Positions 7,148 through 14,871 of a stretch of DNA of 64,000 nucleotides are shown here, in pieces. This DNA is from an uncultured Desulfuromonas sp. GTDB lineage: Bacteria > Desulfobacterota > Desulfuromonadia > Desulfuromonadales > Desulfuromonadaceae. How positions within the stretch are numbered: the first letter of the stretch is position 1; each line of letters starts with the position of its first letter. Both the position numbers and the translations under genes were made by a program. The stretch lies in the NCBI RefSeq assembly GCF_963678835.1, contig NZ_OY787469.1:3286001-3350000 (forward strand), read 5' to 3'. The notes below the pieces were generated by a model. It was not told the DNA's origin. It did no database searches and saw only the letters and a list, made by a program, of their open reading frames with translations.

Positions 7148-7287
7148 TACTTCTCTCCTGATTCTTTGACCTGGTATTCCTTGCGCTCGGCGAACTCTTC
7201 TTGCTTGCCTTTATTCCATTGCTGGACGGGCCGAAAGAAGCCGACGACGCGGGAATAGACTTCTGTTTTTTCTGGGCATTTAGGCAT
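7147..7287 (-). CDS. Stand-alone NrdD C-terminal glycyl-radical fragment
   Basis: 46 codons from ATG 7287. The protein reads MPKCPEKTEVYSRVVGFFRP then VQQWNKGKQEEFAERKEY. This is the extreme C-terminus of class III (anaerobic) ribonucleotide reductase, where the Gly of RV-GY/F carries the radical. Full NrdD is about 600-700 residues; here only the tail is encoded, and of the four tail cysteines that bind zinc only one remains. Its place in a coupled operon with clear start and stop argues that it is a working small gene and not debris. It may act as a spare radical domain, as YfiD/GrcA does for pyruvate formate-lyase; that is inference. Confidence 0.75.
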   Translation of the reverse strand: MPKCPEKTEVYSRVVGFFRPVQQWNKGKQEEFAERKEYQVKESGEK

Positions 7288-7290
7288 TTG

Positions 7291-7578
7291 TCAGCAACCT
7301 GTCCTTTCAACAATTTCACCAAGGACAAGGATGTAAACCATCTTCCCTTCAGGTGCGCCATGTTCGACGATACCCAGCCCTCTCATTATCTCTTTTAGCT
7401 CTACTGTTATGGTCGGTGCGTTTGTCGCGTATCCATTCCTGAAACGAATAAAGTCGAAGGTTTCATTCTCCAGGCGAATATTCCAGTAAGGCTTGACATC
7501 TCGGTATTCTTCCTTCTTCACTCCTGATGCAATCATGTCGAACCATTTTTTCTTGAGAGTTAGATGTAAAATACGCAT
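7291..7578 (-). CDS. ASCH-domain protein
   Basis: 95 residues. The start ILHLTLKKKWFDMIASGVKKEEYRDVKPYW is the hallmark of phage ASCH proteins (conserved KK-WFDMI-SG-K--EYR). A beta-barrel with FIRFRNGY and ITVELKEI follows. ASCH domains bind or process RNA, and some hydrolyse modified cytidine. It lies 3 bp upstream of the NrdD-tail gene and is preceded by a terminator-like hairpin, so it may begin a new small transcription unit. Confidence 0.85.
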   Translation of the reverse strand: MRILHLTLKKKWFDMIASGVKKEEYRDVKPYWNIRLENETFDFIRFRNGYATNAPTITVELKEIMRGLGIVEHGAPEGKMVYILVLGEIVERTGC

Positions 7579-7601
7579 AGATCCTGCCCTTAATCGTTGT
7601 T

Positions 7602-7712
7602 GAAAAATCCCGGAGGTTCAGGAGGATGAAACCTCCGGGCAATGTCGTGCTTCTGGCTGCTCTTCAGACCATGACCGCCACGTCATGGTGACCGCCCAGC
7701 TGGGCGGTTTCG
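7602..7712 (-). terminator. Cluster of three inverted repeats, one terminator-like
   Basis: Going along the plus strand: CCCGGAGGTT/AACCTCCGGG (arms 7609-7618 and 7630-7639), ACCATGAC/GTCATGGT (about 7669-7690) and the palindrome ACCGCCCAGCTGGGCGGT (about 7691-7708). On the minus strand the first one is followed by ATTTTTC, so it can end transcription of the gene at 7713. Confidence 0.55.
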
Positions 7713-7874
7713 CTATTGTTCGAGTTGTTCTGCTGCGCTTTCCAGAGCATTGCGCACATATTCAGCTTCTTTAGACTTTCGGCTCTCAAGTGGTACTGTG
7801 GCCTGCAATAGAAGGTCGGCGACTAAGTCAGGATCAAGTTCCATTTCTTCTAGCTCTTCTCGATCTGCAAACAT
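7713..7874 (-). CDS. Small acidic prophage protein (53 aa)
   Basis: 53 codons from ATG 7874, with a strong AAGGAG nine bases upstream. The protein is acidic and helical (FADREELEEMELDPDLVADL... RNALESAAEQLEQ). No family recognised. The good ribosome-binding site and the tight fit between the upstream gene and the hairpin cluster make it a likely real gene. Confidence 0.6.
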   Translation of the reverse strand: MFADREELEEMELDPDLVADLLLQATVPLESRKSKEAEYVRNALESAAEQLEQ

Positions 7875-7886
7875 TTATCCACTCCT

Positions 7887-8111
7887 TTACGAAATAACGA
7901 TCTTTGGGCCCGTTGTAACCAGGACGGCTTCGCCCATGGCATCTTCACAGGGCATGTCGTCTGGATATCCGGCGATGGCCTTGCGCAGATCGCCGACAGT
8001 GGTGACGTCGTGCTCTTTGATCGCCAGCAGTGCCGGGTGGATGGCCTCGCCTTTAGCCCATGCTTCCGGTGATGGATAAATGCGATCAACGTCTGTTATG
8101 CCCATTGTCAT
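7887..8111 (-). CDS. Small prophage protein
   Basis: 74 residues. The segment VTTVGDLRKAIAGYPDDMPCEDAMGEAVLVTTGPKIVIS is of a type common in phages, where VGDL--AI-GYPDD-P precedes a beta strand. Function unknown. It overlaps the upstream gene by 4 bp. Confidence 0.65.
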   Translation of the reverse strand: MTMGITDVDRIYPSPEAWAKGEAIHPALLAIKEHDVTTVGDLRKAIAGYPDDMPCEDAMGEAVLVTTGPKIVIS

Positions 8112-8482
8112 GACTTCACCTCTTTGACGTGTGAAACATACAATTCCTCCTCGTACTCCGCGACAATCTCTATCCCTTCAATGCTGCTTGACACCCATCG
8201 CCTCGAATTATCTTTATCCAAAACGAAGATCCCAAAACCTTCAACGGATCGCACGAAGCCACAATGTTCTTTCGAATAATCTTCTGGCTGAACATGGAAG
8301 GCCATCGCCAAGGATTCGGTTAGTTCCTCCAAGTCATCAATTGTCCAAAAGGAGTCTTTCCAATCTCCATGGATGAAAAATTCTTCGGCTTTTTTCGGAT
8401 CTGAAAATGTGACATCAATTTCCATCTCAAACGATGCGCAATACCTTTGTGGTTTCACTTGCTCGGATACTTGTGTGCTCAT
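8108..8482 (-). CDS. Hypothetical prophage protein
   Basis: 124 residues, acidic, beta-rich, ending YEEELYVSHVKEVKS. No motif recognised. It is co-oriented with and coupled to the next gene by a 4-bp overlap. Base use is more AT-rich than in the surrounding phage genes, which suggests a cargo gene of separate origin. Confidence 0.6.
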   Translation of the reverse strand: MSTQVSEQVKPQRYCASFEMEIDVTFSDPKKAEEFFIHGDWKDSFWTIDDLEELTESLAMAFHVQPEDYSKEHCGFVRSVEGFGIFVLDKDNSRRWVSSSIEGIEIVAEYEEELYVSHVKEVKS

Positions 8483-8508
8483 GACTGACTCCTGATTGAT
8501 TGTGTGTT

Positions 8509-9036
8509 TTAAACAGCGTCTTTGAGGATCTGCTCGCCTTCTTCAAGCAGCGCGGTGACGAGCTTGTCAATGTCGTTATCCACGGGCTTGATCAGCACCT
8601 GATCGGTGTCGGCGGTGACTTCGACACCGAGTTTTTTCAGTTCTGCGGCGCTGAGTTGGGCCAGCGGTGTTTTGAGCACGGATTCTGATTCTTTGATCAG
8701 GGTGTCGGCCAGCTCCGGGTGGTTTTTGCGGATGAGCTTGATGACGGTGGCTTCGTCGTCGAATACGATCTTGCCTTTTTCTTTTTTGTAGCCGACGCGC
8801 ACGCCTGAAATGATCATGGTTTTAGGGCTTTTAAATGCGTCTTTGCTGTCTTTGATGGTGGAGTGCAGCACGGCCTGACTCTCGGCGACGTCTTCTGCGG
8901 CGGCTTTGATGGCTGGCAAGTGGTGTCGTTTGACGCATTCAAGGTCATCTTGCAGACGTTGCACCAGGGCATTGAGGTTCTGCCGTTTGTCGGCGAAGGT
9001 TTTGGTATTGTGTTCGATGGTGGCTAAGGTGCTCAT
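8509..9036 (-). CDS. gam: Gam-like host-nuclease inhibitor
   Basis: 175 residues: a long N-terminal coiled coil (to about residue 70), then TMIISGVRVGYKKEKGKIVFDDEATVIKLIRKNHPELADTLIKE, and a C-terminal helix pair. This is the layout of Mu Gam, a Ku-like protein that binds DNA ends and blocks exonucleases: coiled coil, G-x-R strand, then K/E-rich helices. Sequence identity to Mu Gam looks low, so the call rests on architecture, length and position in the early operon downstream of A and B. Confidence 0.65.
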   Translation of the reverse strand: MSTLATIEHNTKTFADKRQNLNALVQRLQDDLECVKRHHLPAIKAAAEDVAESQAVLHSTIKDSKDAFKSPKTMIISGVRVGYKKEKGKIVFDDEATVIKLIRKNHPELADTLIKESESVLKTPLAQLSAAELKKLGVEVTADTDQVLIKPVDNDIDKLVTALLEEGEQILKDAV

Positions 9037-9064
9037 GGTGGTTTAATCTCCTTTTAAAGTCGGT

Positions 9065-9280
9065 TTATGCGGCCTTTCCGGCCTGTTTTAATGGCACCAG
9101 GCGGGACAGGCCGTTGGTAATATTGAGGCCGTGGGTGCGCTGGGTGACGTGCATGATTTTGGCGTCGTAATATGCTGGCAAAGCGGCGTACTGGCCGAAG
9201 GTGATGCAGAGCAAGTCTTTCATCTTCAATGCACGGTAGCGCTTGGCGAGCAGGTCAAGTTGTTCGTCGGTGTGTTTCAT
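9065..9280 (-). CDS. Small prophage protein
   Basis: 71 residues from ATG 9280, overlapping the upstream stop (ATGA). Helical: DEQLDLLAKRYRALKMKDLLCITFGQYAALP, then a basic end. No family recognised. In the early operon between a zinc protein and gam. Confidence 0.65.
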   Translation of the reverse strand: MKHTDEQLDLLAKRYRALKMKDLLCITFGQYAALPAYYDAKIMHVTQRTHGLNITNGLSRLVPLKQAGKAA

Positions 9281-9636
9281 ATCGCTGCCCTTTCTGGGTT
9301 GTCGATCCATTTGCCGTCAGCGGTTTCGACATAAAACGGCAGGTAGCCGCCTTTAATCGCATTGGTCTGTCTGGTGCGGCATCTACTGCAAAACCCAGTG
9401 CGGTTGATTGATGGGTTGATCTGCACGCTACAGCCTTCTACTTTGCAGGGAGCCAGCAGCTCTTTGTGTTTGGTGCGGATGTATGTTCTGGTCATGACAG
9501 TCTTTGGCGGCTCATAGATGCGGTTGCCGCACTGGTTGCATTTGATGAATCGTTCAAAGCCAATGACGGTTGGCTCTTTTACCAGCTCCAGGGCGGCGCG
9601 GCCTGCTCCGCATTTAGGGCATGTGGCTTTACTCAT
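9277..9636 (-). CDS. Zinc-ribbon prophage protein
   Basis: 119 residues from ATG 9636; the frame is open further upstream, but that part overlaps the XRE gene. Two zinc-binding units are visible: TCPKCGAG with CNQCGNRIY, and CKVEGCSV with CSRCRTRQTN. The first half resembles a zinc ribbon with Arc-like spacing. Function unknown, probably nucleic-acid binding. Confidence 0.7.
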   Translation of the reverse strand: MSKATCPKCGAGRAALELVKEPTVIGFERFIKCNQCGNRIYEPPKTVMTRTYIRTKHKELLAPCKVEGCSVQINPSINRTGFCSRCRTRQTNAIKGGYLPFYVETADGKWIDNPERAAI

Positions 9637-9955
9637 GGCTGGCCTCCGTGTTGTTGGGGCATTTACTGCACGCCCGGTATTGCTTGACGCGGTGCGGGTT
9701 GGTTGCAGCAAAGGGGCGGCGGCGTGTCTCGGCGCATTTTCCCAGGGCGATATCTCCCATGGTTGGGCATTGCACGCGGCTGCTTCCGTAGACTTCTTCT
9801 ACGCGCTGCAGGATGGCTGATGGGTCAGCACCGTATTTGCCGTTGAGGATCTGGCTGACGGCGGCAGTGCTGACGCCGAGTGCTTTGGCGACTTTGCCCT
9901 GGCTGCTTTGGGCCACGGCATCGCGCAGTAGTTGGATGCGATCATCGTTACTCAT
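9629..9955 (-). CDS. XRE-type HTH protein with C-terminal cysteine cluster
   Basis: 108 residues. The N-terminal HTH (DAVAQSSQGKVAKALGVSTAAVSQILNGKYGAD) is followed by VQCPTMGDIALGKCAETRRRPFAATNPHRVKQYRACSKCP, with four cysteines that could hold a metal. The same two-part design is common in Mu-like prophages of Gram-negative bacteria. It overlaps both neighbours by 8 bp. Confidence 0.8.
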   Translation of the reverse strand: MSNDDRIQLLRDAVAQSSQGKVAKALGVSTAAVSQILNGKYGADPSAILQRVEEVYGSSRVQCPTMGDIALGKCAETRRRPFAATNPHRVKQYRACSKCPNNTEASHE

Positions 9956-10532
9956 GGGCGGCCTCCTCGTGCCAGACGACTTTTTGCTGATTCTGGTCGT
10001 AGACTTGTTTGATGCGCTGCACGATGGGCGGCTTTGGCCCGGTGTTGCGGATCAGGCGATAGGTGACGGCGACAGGGCCGTGACCGCTGACGACGCGCAG
10101 GTAGCCTGCTTTGAGCAGATCGCCGCAGTAGTCAACTGCGGTGGATTCTTTGACCTGGTGTTTTGTGGTGCTGGCGTTGATGGCCAGCCCGGCGCAGGTA
10201 AATGTTTTGAGAATGCGCATGGTGCGCCACATTTGGTCATTGCCTGCACCACGTTTGCATGGTGACCCATCACGTTTGACGCGGGGGGCATCGAATCCGA
10301 CATCTTTGATGAGGGTGTAGTGCTTGGCGCTGCCGATTGCTTGACCGGGTGTACCTTTGAGGTACCCGGCTTTTTCGAGTCCGTTGAGGTAGTCGCGGAT
10401 ACCGTCTTTTGACAGCTTTGTTTTTGCAAAAATATCGGCAATGGTGAAGTCTTCACGTAGCTCGCGAACGACCTTCCACACGGCGGAACGGCTGGCTTTT
10501 TTATGGCGCTGATTGATTGGAGTGCTAGGCAT
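9948..10532 (-). CDS. Winged-helix prophage regulator
   Basis: 194 residues from ATG 10532. Two HTH-like halves are visible: SAVWKVVRELREDFTIADIFAKTKLSKDGIRDYLNGLEKAGYL and MRILKTFTCAGLAINASTTKHQVKESTAVDYCGDLLKAGYL; each ends in a wing. The internal repeat suggests a tandem winged-helix protein. It directly follows MuB with an 8-bp overlap. Function not known. Confidence 0.7.
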   Translation of the reverse strand: MPSTPINQRHKKASRSAVWKVVRELREDFTIADIFAKTKLSKDGIRDYLNGLEKAGYLKGTPGQAIGSAKHYTLIKDVGFDAPRVKRDGSPCKRGAGNDQMWRTMRILKTFTCAGLAINASTTKHQVKESTAVDYCGDLLKAGYLRVVSGHGPVAVTYRLIRNTGPKPPIVQRIKQVYDQNQQKVVWHEEAAHE

Positions 10533-11271
10533 TTTCGCGCCTCCGTGCCGGTGCTTTGCCGGTATACAGAGGCTTATCACCCCAATCTTCAAGGGTGATT
10601 TCGTCGTATCCGATGTTCTTTGCTTCAGTGCGGATTTGCTCAATGTTGCCACAAATCCGGCGGATACTTCCCTTGGCTGATTTGCAGACTTTTTTCAGCA
10701 AATCGTCGGCGATTGTGACGTCTTTGCAGTAGAGATTTGCCAGGTGCCGACAATCGTTAATATCGGCTGGTTGTGCTGGTATCCATTCGATAACGCGGGA
10801 GTGGAAACACTCCCAACGTTCTAGGTCTGAGGGTAAATTCTCTTCTCCGATGAGCAGTATTGCTGCACCGCTGCCATCGTGGAGGTCGCGGATACACTCA
10901 ATGTCTTTTCTTTTAACCAGGTGGTCGAGCTGGTCGACAATGAGTGGTCTGTTTGACAGGACCAATTGCTCACAAATGCGGTCAGTCAGCTCATATACTG
11001 GTCCTGATTCCGGTCTGCCCATTTCTTTGAGGATGGCTTTGAGTACGGCTTTTTTTGTCCAGGTGCTTTTACACTCAACGTAGTAAGCGTCGAGTTCGTT
11101 GGCTGCAAAGGATGCGGCGGTTGATTTTCCGTAGCCTGCCGGGCCGTACATGCAGACCATCCCAGGAAGGTGGAGCGAACGGTCTACAGCGCGTTCGAGT
11201 GTGCTGAGGCAGAGGGCGACGTTTGCGAGTGGTGCAACGGTGTTGTTGTTTGTTTCGTTGTTGTCTGTCAT
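10525..11271 (-). CDS. MuB-like transposition ATPase (AAA+)
   Basis: 248 residues. Walker A GPAGYGKST (residues 43-51), Walker B-like RPLIVDQLDHL, and a sensor region around AAILLIGEENLP match the MuB/TniC-type AAA+ ATPases. MuB coats target DNA and delivers it to the transposase. The C-terminal part (SIRRICGNIEQIRTEAKN) fits the usual helical lid. It lies 68 bp downstream of the transposase gene, as in Mu. Confidence 0.92.
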   Translation of the reverse strand: MTDNNETNNNTVAPLANVALCLSTLERAVDRSLHLPGMVCMYGPAGYGKSTAASFAANELDAYYVECKSTWTKKAVLKAILKEMGRPESGPVYELTDRICEQLVLSNRPLIVDQLDHLVKRKDIECIRDLHDGSGAAILLIGEENLPSDLERWECFHSRVIEWIPAQPADINDCRHLANLYCKDVTIADDLLKKVCKSAKGSIRRICGNIEQIRTEAKNIGYDEITLEDWGDKPLYTGKAPARRRENA

Positions 11272-11339
11272 ACTGTTTCCTCCTGATTTACAAGGCCATT
11301 TAATGGCCGGTTAAAGCCACGTTGCCGCGTGGCTTTTTC

Positions 11340-13400
11340 TTATTGGTTGATGGCCAGTGTTGACTCAACCTTTCTGAATGACTTCCAGATCGATGTGTTC
11401 TGAAAACTCCGATAAAATTTCTGCAGGTGTTCTTCAATCTCGCCTCCCGTTGCGAGTTGCTCATCTAGTTGACACCAGAGGCGGTAGCGATCACGGTCGC
11501 TGTCTGGGATGCGCGTTTTTGTTTTGCGTGTTTCGAGGGCTTTTTGTGCGATGGCGACTTGTTCGCGGCTGGGTTCGAGTTCGATGACGCCGTTGCGCTC
11601 CAGGCGTACTTCTTCGAGTTTTTGCAGCAGGCGTTTTTCACGGCCTTTGGCGCGGGCTTCACGGGCTGCCGTAACGGCGTCCATCGGGAACATGCTGCTT
11701 TTGTTGGCTTCAAATTCTGCCCGGCAGATGAGGCGTTCTTCCATATCGCGGACCATGACGAAGCTGCCGTCTTGTGGCTCGTATTCGAGGATGACGGTCT
11801 CTTGGTGGTAGTCCATCAGGTCGCGGCTAAAGTAGATATTGCCGAACATGCGCACTTCTCCCCGGTTGCATTTCACTTCTGTGCGTGGCCGGAATAGGTC
11901 GGCAAGTTCGTCGTTGTCGACGGTTTCCGGTTTCCATCCTTGCGCGACATGGAGATTCCAGCATTCCTGCGGAGTCATGTAGCGTCGGTTTCCTCCGGCG
12001 TCTGTAATCTTCGGCAGGCTGCTATGGGGGGTATTGTTGTAGTGTTCGACAGCGGCTGCGCACAGGTCTCTGAACTGTGGCCAGCTTGGAAGGATGCCGC
12101 TTGCCCCTGGGTTTTTGATCTCTTTCTTGAGCTGCAGGTCTATTTTGTGGGCGATACTGCTGTCCATATCGCGTCCCATGTAGGTTGGGAGCTGCTTCGC
12201 TGCGCGAATCCACAAGGACTTTTGTAAGCGTTCGACAAGGCCGCGTGCCTGGCTGTTTCCTGTGATCCCGGTCTTGAATGTGATACCGAGGCGAGCATAG
12301 CGACCGAAGGCCGGATGGGCGTTGACGGTGGCCAGATTGCCGGAGCCTGGGTCGGCATAAGTAATGGCCATAATCCCACCACAGGGCTTTGACTCGCTGG
12401 TACTAATGGCGTGGCGCAGGGCATCGGCGACTGTTTCAGCGGATTCGGCAAGGCCGCTTGACCAGCCGATAACCATGCGGGTGGCGGCGTCAATGACGGC
12501 GCAGCATTCCGGCTTGAATGGGCGACCATGGACCGGGTGGGCGACTTTTGCTTTAAAGCTGTGGCCATCGCACTGGCAGACATCGAGAGGCAGCAGTTCT
12601 GATGTGTCTCGGCGGCGGAATGGCTTGATTGATTTCAGCTCTTTGGCGCTCATGCGGCCTTTGTTGCGATCAACAGCGCTCATCTTGTTGAGCAGGCGAT
12701 AGCACTGTGATTGGCTGGGCATGGCGACGCCTTCAGGAAGGGCCAGCTTCATTTCGTCGAGTGCATCTTGCACGCTGGGCTTTTGCGGGCGCTGGTAACA
12801 TTTCAAAAAGTATTTCGCCCAGGGCTGGATCTCTTTCTTTCTGGCCGGTTTTGGTGCTAGAGCGGTGCCGCCGATCGCGGCGAGGTCACGCCAGCGGTAT
12901 ATCGTGCGGCGTGACAGGGTGTTTTTACCTTCGCCGTTGGCGCTGCGTGCGTTGGCGACGGGGATCAGTGCTTGGATATGCTCTGGCAGCAGGTCGTTTT
13001 TCGCCTGGGCGAGCACATGGTCGATGGCTTTATTGAGGCCGCGCCTCTCAGCGATGGTGTTAACCAGGTTGAGGATGGCGTAGCGTGCGTCCATGGTGCT
13101 GCGCTGCCAGCCTGCAAGCTGTGCCGGAGCTGGCAGATCGGCGTATTCGGCAGGCAGGTTGTCGTTGGCCTGCGGCAATGCGCAGCTGGTTTCTGGAAGT
13201 GTGGCGATGGCGTGGTCGAGCAGTGCGCTTTGCACGGCATCCGGAAGGCTGCTGATGTGATATTCAAGCGCCTTACTCCCTGACCGTTTGCGGCTATCCC
13301 AGCCGTCTCGATCAGCGCGGCGCTTCATGCCGCTTTCTGTTTTAGGCAGGCTGTCAATGGCCCGGTCGGCCAGTTCTTTGGCGGTAAACCAGTCTTTCAT
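11340..13400 (-). CDS. MuA-like DDE transposase
   Basis: 686 residues, close to MuA (663). N-terminal MuA-type DNA-binding domain (WFTAKELADRAIDSLPKTESGMKRRADRDGW), helical middle with NTLSRRTIYRWR, then the DDE catalytic core: D278 (CQCDGH), D350 (ITYADPGSG) and E390 (QARGLVERLQKS). A beta-barrel and a charged C-terminal tail, which in Mu contacts MuB and ClpX, follow. It joins phage ends to target DNA in integration and replicative transposition. The start overlaps the upstream gene by 4 bp. Confidence 0.95.
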   Translation of the reverse strand: MKDWFTAKELADRAIDSLPKTESGMKRRADRDGWDSRKRSGSKALEYHISSLPDAVQSALLDHAIATLPETSCALPQANDNLPAEYADLPAPAQLAGWQRSTMDARYAILNLVNTIAERRGLNKAIDHVLAQAKNDLLPEHIQALIPVANARSANGEGKNTLSRRTIYRWRDLAAIGGTALAPKPARKKEIQPWAKYFLKCYQRPQKPSVQDALDEMKLALPEGVAMPSQSQCYRLLNKMSAVDRNKGRMSAKELKSIKPFRRRDTSELLPLDVCQCDGHSFKAKVAHPVHGRPFKPECCAVIDAATRMVIGWSSGLAESAETVADALRHAISTSESKPCGGIMAITYADPGSGNLATVNAHPAFGRYARLGITFKTGITGNSQARGLVERLQKSLWIRAAKQLPTYMGRDMDSSIAHKIDLQLKKEIKNPGASGILPSWPQFRDLCAAAVEHYNNTPHSSLPKITDAGGNRRYMTPQECWNLHVAQGWKPETVDNDELADLFRPRTEVKCNRGEVRMFGNIYFSRDLMDYHQETVILEYEPQDGSFVMVRDMEERLICRAEFEANKSSMFPMDAVTAAREARAKGREKRLLQKLEEVRLERNGVIELEPSREQVAIAQKALETRKTKTRIPDSDRDRYRLWCQLDEQLATGGEIEEHLQKFYRSFQNTSIWKSFRKVESTLAINQ

Positions 13401-13879
13401 AGTTCACCGCCTTCCAGCATGGACAGCAGGGTCTTGCGCTTGGCCTTCTCGGCCCGCGCTTGACTTTCGGCTTCGGCATATTGCTGAATCTCTGCCCGCA
13501 GTGCGTCTGGTGCTTGCAGGGCAAACATGCCTGCGGCATCCGCCAGAATCTGGAGTGGTTCCGTTGTTCCAGTGACGTGACACAGTGCTGGCAAAAACTC
13601 AGCAGGGAAGCGGTGCGGGTGGCTGTCGGCTACCCAGCCGCTAATCATATTGGCGGTAACTTCTATCGGATAGACCAACGCGCTCATTTCGTCTGCGATG
13701 CTTTCGCGACTCTTCGGGGCCTGTTTGATCGCCTTTCTAATTGCGTCCAACAGTCGTTCCGTGACGTTCAGCCGACCTGGAGCATTGTCGACACGCTCGT
13801 CGCGTTGCTGCGACAGCATATCGAACAAGCTCATCTGGGTGTTGTCACCTTTGCCAATTTTTTTAGATTTTTTTGGCAT
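13397..13879 (-). CDS. Early-operon HTH protein upstream of the transposase
   Basis: 160 residues from ATG 13879. The middle has KSRESIADEMSALVYPIEVTANMISGWVADSHPHRFPAEFLPALCHVTGTTEPLQILADAAG, a lambda-CII/Cro-like helix bundle as in phage regulators (DUF2730-neighbour type), followed by a coiled-coil tail. Many Mu-like prophages carry this gene directly before the transposase. Probably DNA-binding; role not known. Confidence 0.65.
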   Translation of the reverse strand: MPKKSKKIGKGDNTQMSLFDMLSQQRDERVDNAPGRLNVTERLLDAIRKAIKQAPKSRESIADEMSALVYPIEVTANMISGWVADSHPHRFPAEFLPALCHVTGTTEPLQILADAAGMFALQAPDALRAEIQQYAEAESQARAEKAKRKTLLSMLEGGEL

Positions 13880-13948
13880 TGCTTCACCTAAACATGGTTG
13901 GTAGTATTGGCACACGTCATGACGTGAAATACACGTAATGTTGCTACG

Positions 13949-14146
13949 TTATGCCGCGTAGTCAGGAAACAGTCTCTCAACCGGCATATCGAGATGACGG
14001 GCGATACATTCGACAACGCGTCTGCTACGCCACCGGCCAGAGATGACGCCTGACACATGTGAGCGGGAAAGTTTTAACTCGTCAGCAATGTCGGCCTGCT
14101 TAATGTCCCTGTCCACCATCAGGGCGCGGACTTTATTCAGTTTCAT
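13949..14146 (-). CDS. Ner-like XRE repressor
   Basis: 65 residues from ATG 14146 (GGAG six bases before); a second ATG at 14158 has an equally good site because the leader GGAGAC is duplicated. The protein is a single HTH domain: KVRALMVDRDIKQADIADELKLSRSHVSGVISGRWRSRRVVECIARHLDMPVERLF. This is the position and size of Mu Ner, the early repressor that limits early and repressor-gene transcription. Confidence 0.8.
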   Translation of the reverse strand: MKLNKVRALMVDRDIKQADIADELKLSRSHVSGVISGRWRSRRVVECIARHLDMPVERLFPDYAA

Positions 14147-14660
14147 TGGAGTCTCCATGGGCGTCTCCACTTAAAGGAGGCTGTTGTGAAGTGCAGCTTT
14201 TTGGGACGGGGAGGCCGTGAGGAGCGGCGATACGATCGACAGTAAGTACAAAATTACGGCAGTTACTGAGCAGTTCCTGCCCCCACGTCAGTGGCGGAAT
14301 ATGTGTCCAGCGCGTCAGAACTCCGAAATGTTGGAGCAGGTCCAGCGCCGACGCGTGACTCAAATTTCCATGGATGGTGTATGCGGCGGAACCAACGTTC
14401 GTGACCTTTACCTCATAAAGAAGGTTGCCACGGTTATCAACGACGACTGGAGGCTCATCAAAATCGGCAAGGGGATAGCTCACGTTTTGTCCAGCGTGAC
14501 TACCGTCGTCGCAGTGGTCGGCGGCGGCCTGTAGCGCCGCCGCCATCAGGCGCATATCAGCGGGGTACATTTCGGCATCGCCACCGGGGAAATTGTGTAC
14601 AATGGCCAGCGGTTTGTTGTGACGGTCCGTGGTGTGTTTGACAATTAGATTGGCATTCAT
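14133..14660 (-). CDS. First gene of the early operon, hypothetical
   Basis: 175 residues from ATG 14660. The N-terminal part (NANLIVKHTTDRHNKPLAIVHNFPGGDAEMYPADMRLMAAALQAAADHC) is conserved-looking; the C-terminus overlaps the ner-like gene by 14-38 bp. It follows the operator region on the minus strand and so is the first lytic gene to be transcribed. Function unknown. Confidence 0.55.
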   Translation of the reverse strand: MNANLIVKHTTDRHNKPLAIVHNFPGGDAEMYPADMRLMAAALQAAADHCDDGSHAGQNVSYPLADFDEPPVVVDNRGNLLYEVKVTNVGSAAYTIHGNLSHASALDLLQHFGVLTRWTHIPPLTWGQELLSNCRNFVLTVDRIAAPHGLPVPKSCTSQQPPLSGDAHGDSNETE

Positions 14661-14714
14661 AACCGACCTCTCTTTTTTTGATTTATCGCCTAAACTTGTT
14701 TTGTTTTGTGGGGT

Positions 14715-14870
14715 CAGATTTGCACAAATTATTACGCACGTCAACACAAAAATTACGCGTCAGATTGTCCGACTGTCGGTTTTCTGCGCATCACGTCGAT
14801 TTATAACGCATCATCAACTACTTAGGAGAATCTGACTGCAAAAACCACAGGTCAGATTCCAGGTCAGATT
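14715..14870. promoter_or_regulatory. Repressor/early-promoter region with five GTCAGATT boxes
   Basis: The gap between the divergent early operon and the repressor gene holds five copies of GTCAGATT: 14715-14722, 14761-14768, 14829-14836 (inverted), 14851-14858 and 14863-14870. The last two are 12 bp apart and end one base before the repressor ATG (14872). A TTGACG on the minus strand near 14740 could be the -35 of the early promoter. The arrangement fits operators of the repressor, including self-control of its own gene. Confidence 0.75.
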
Positions 14871-14871
14871 C

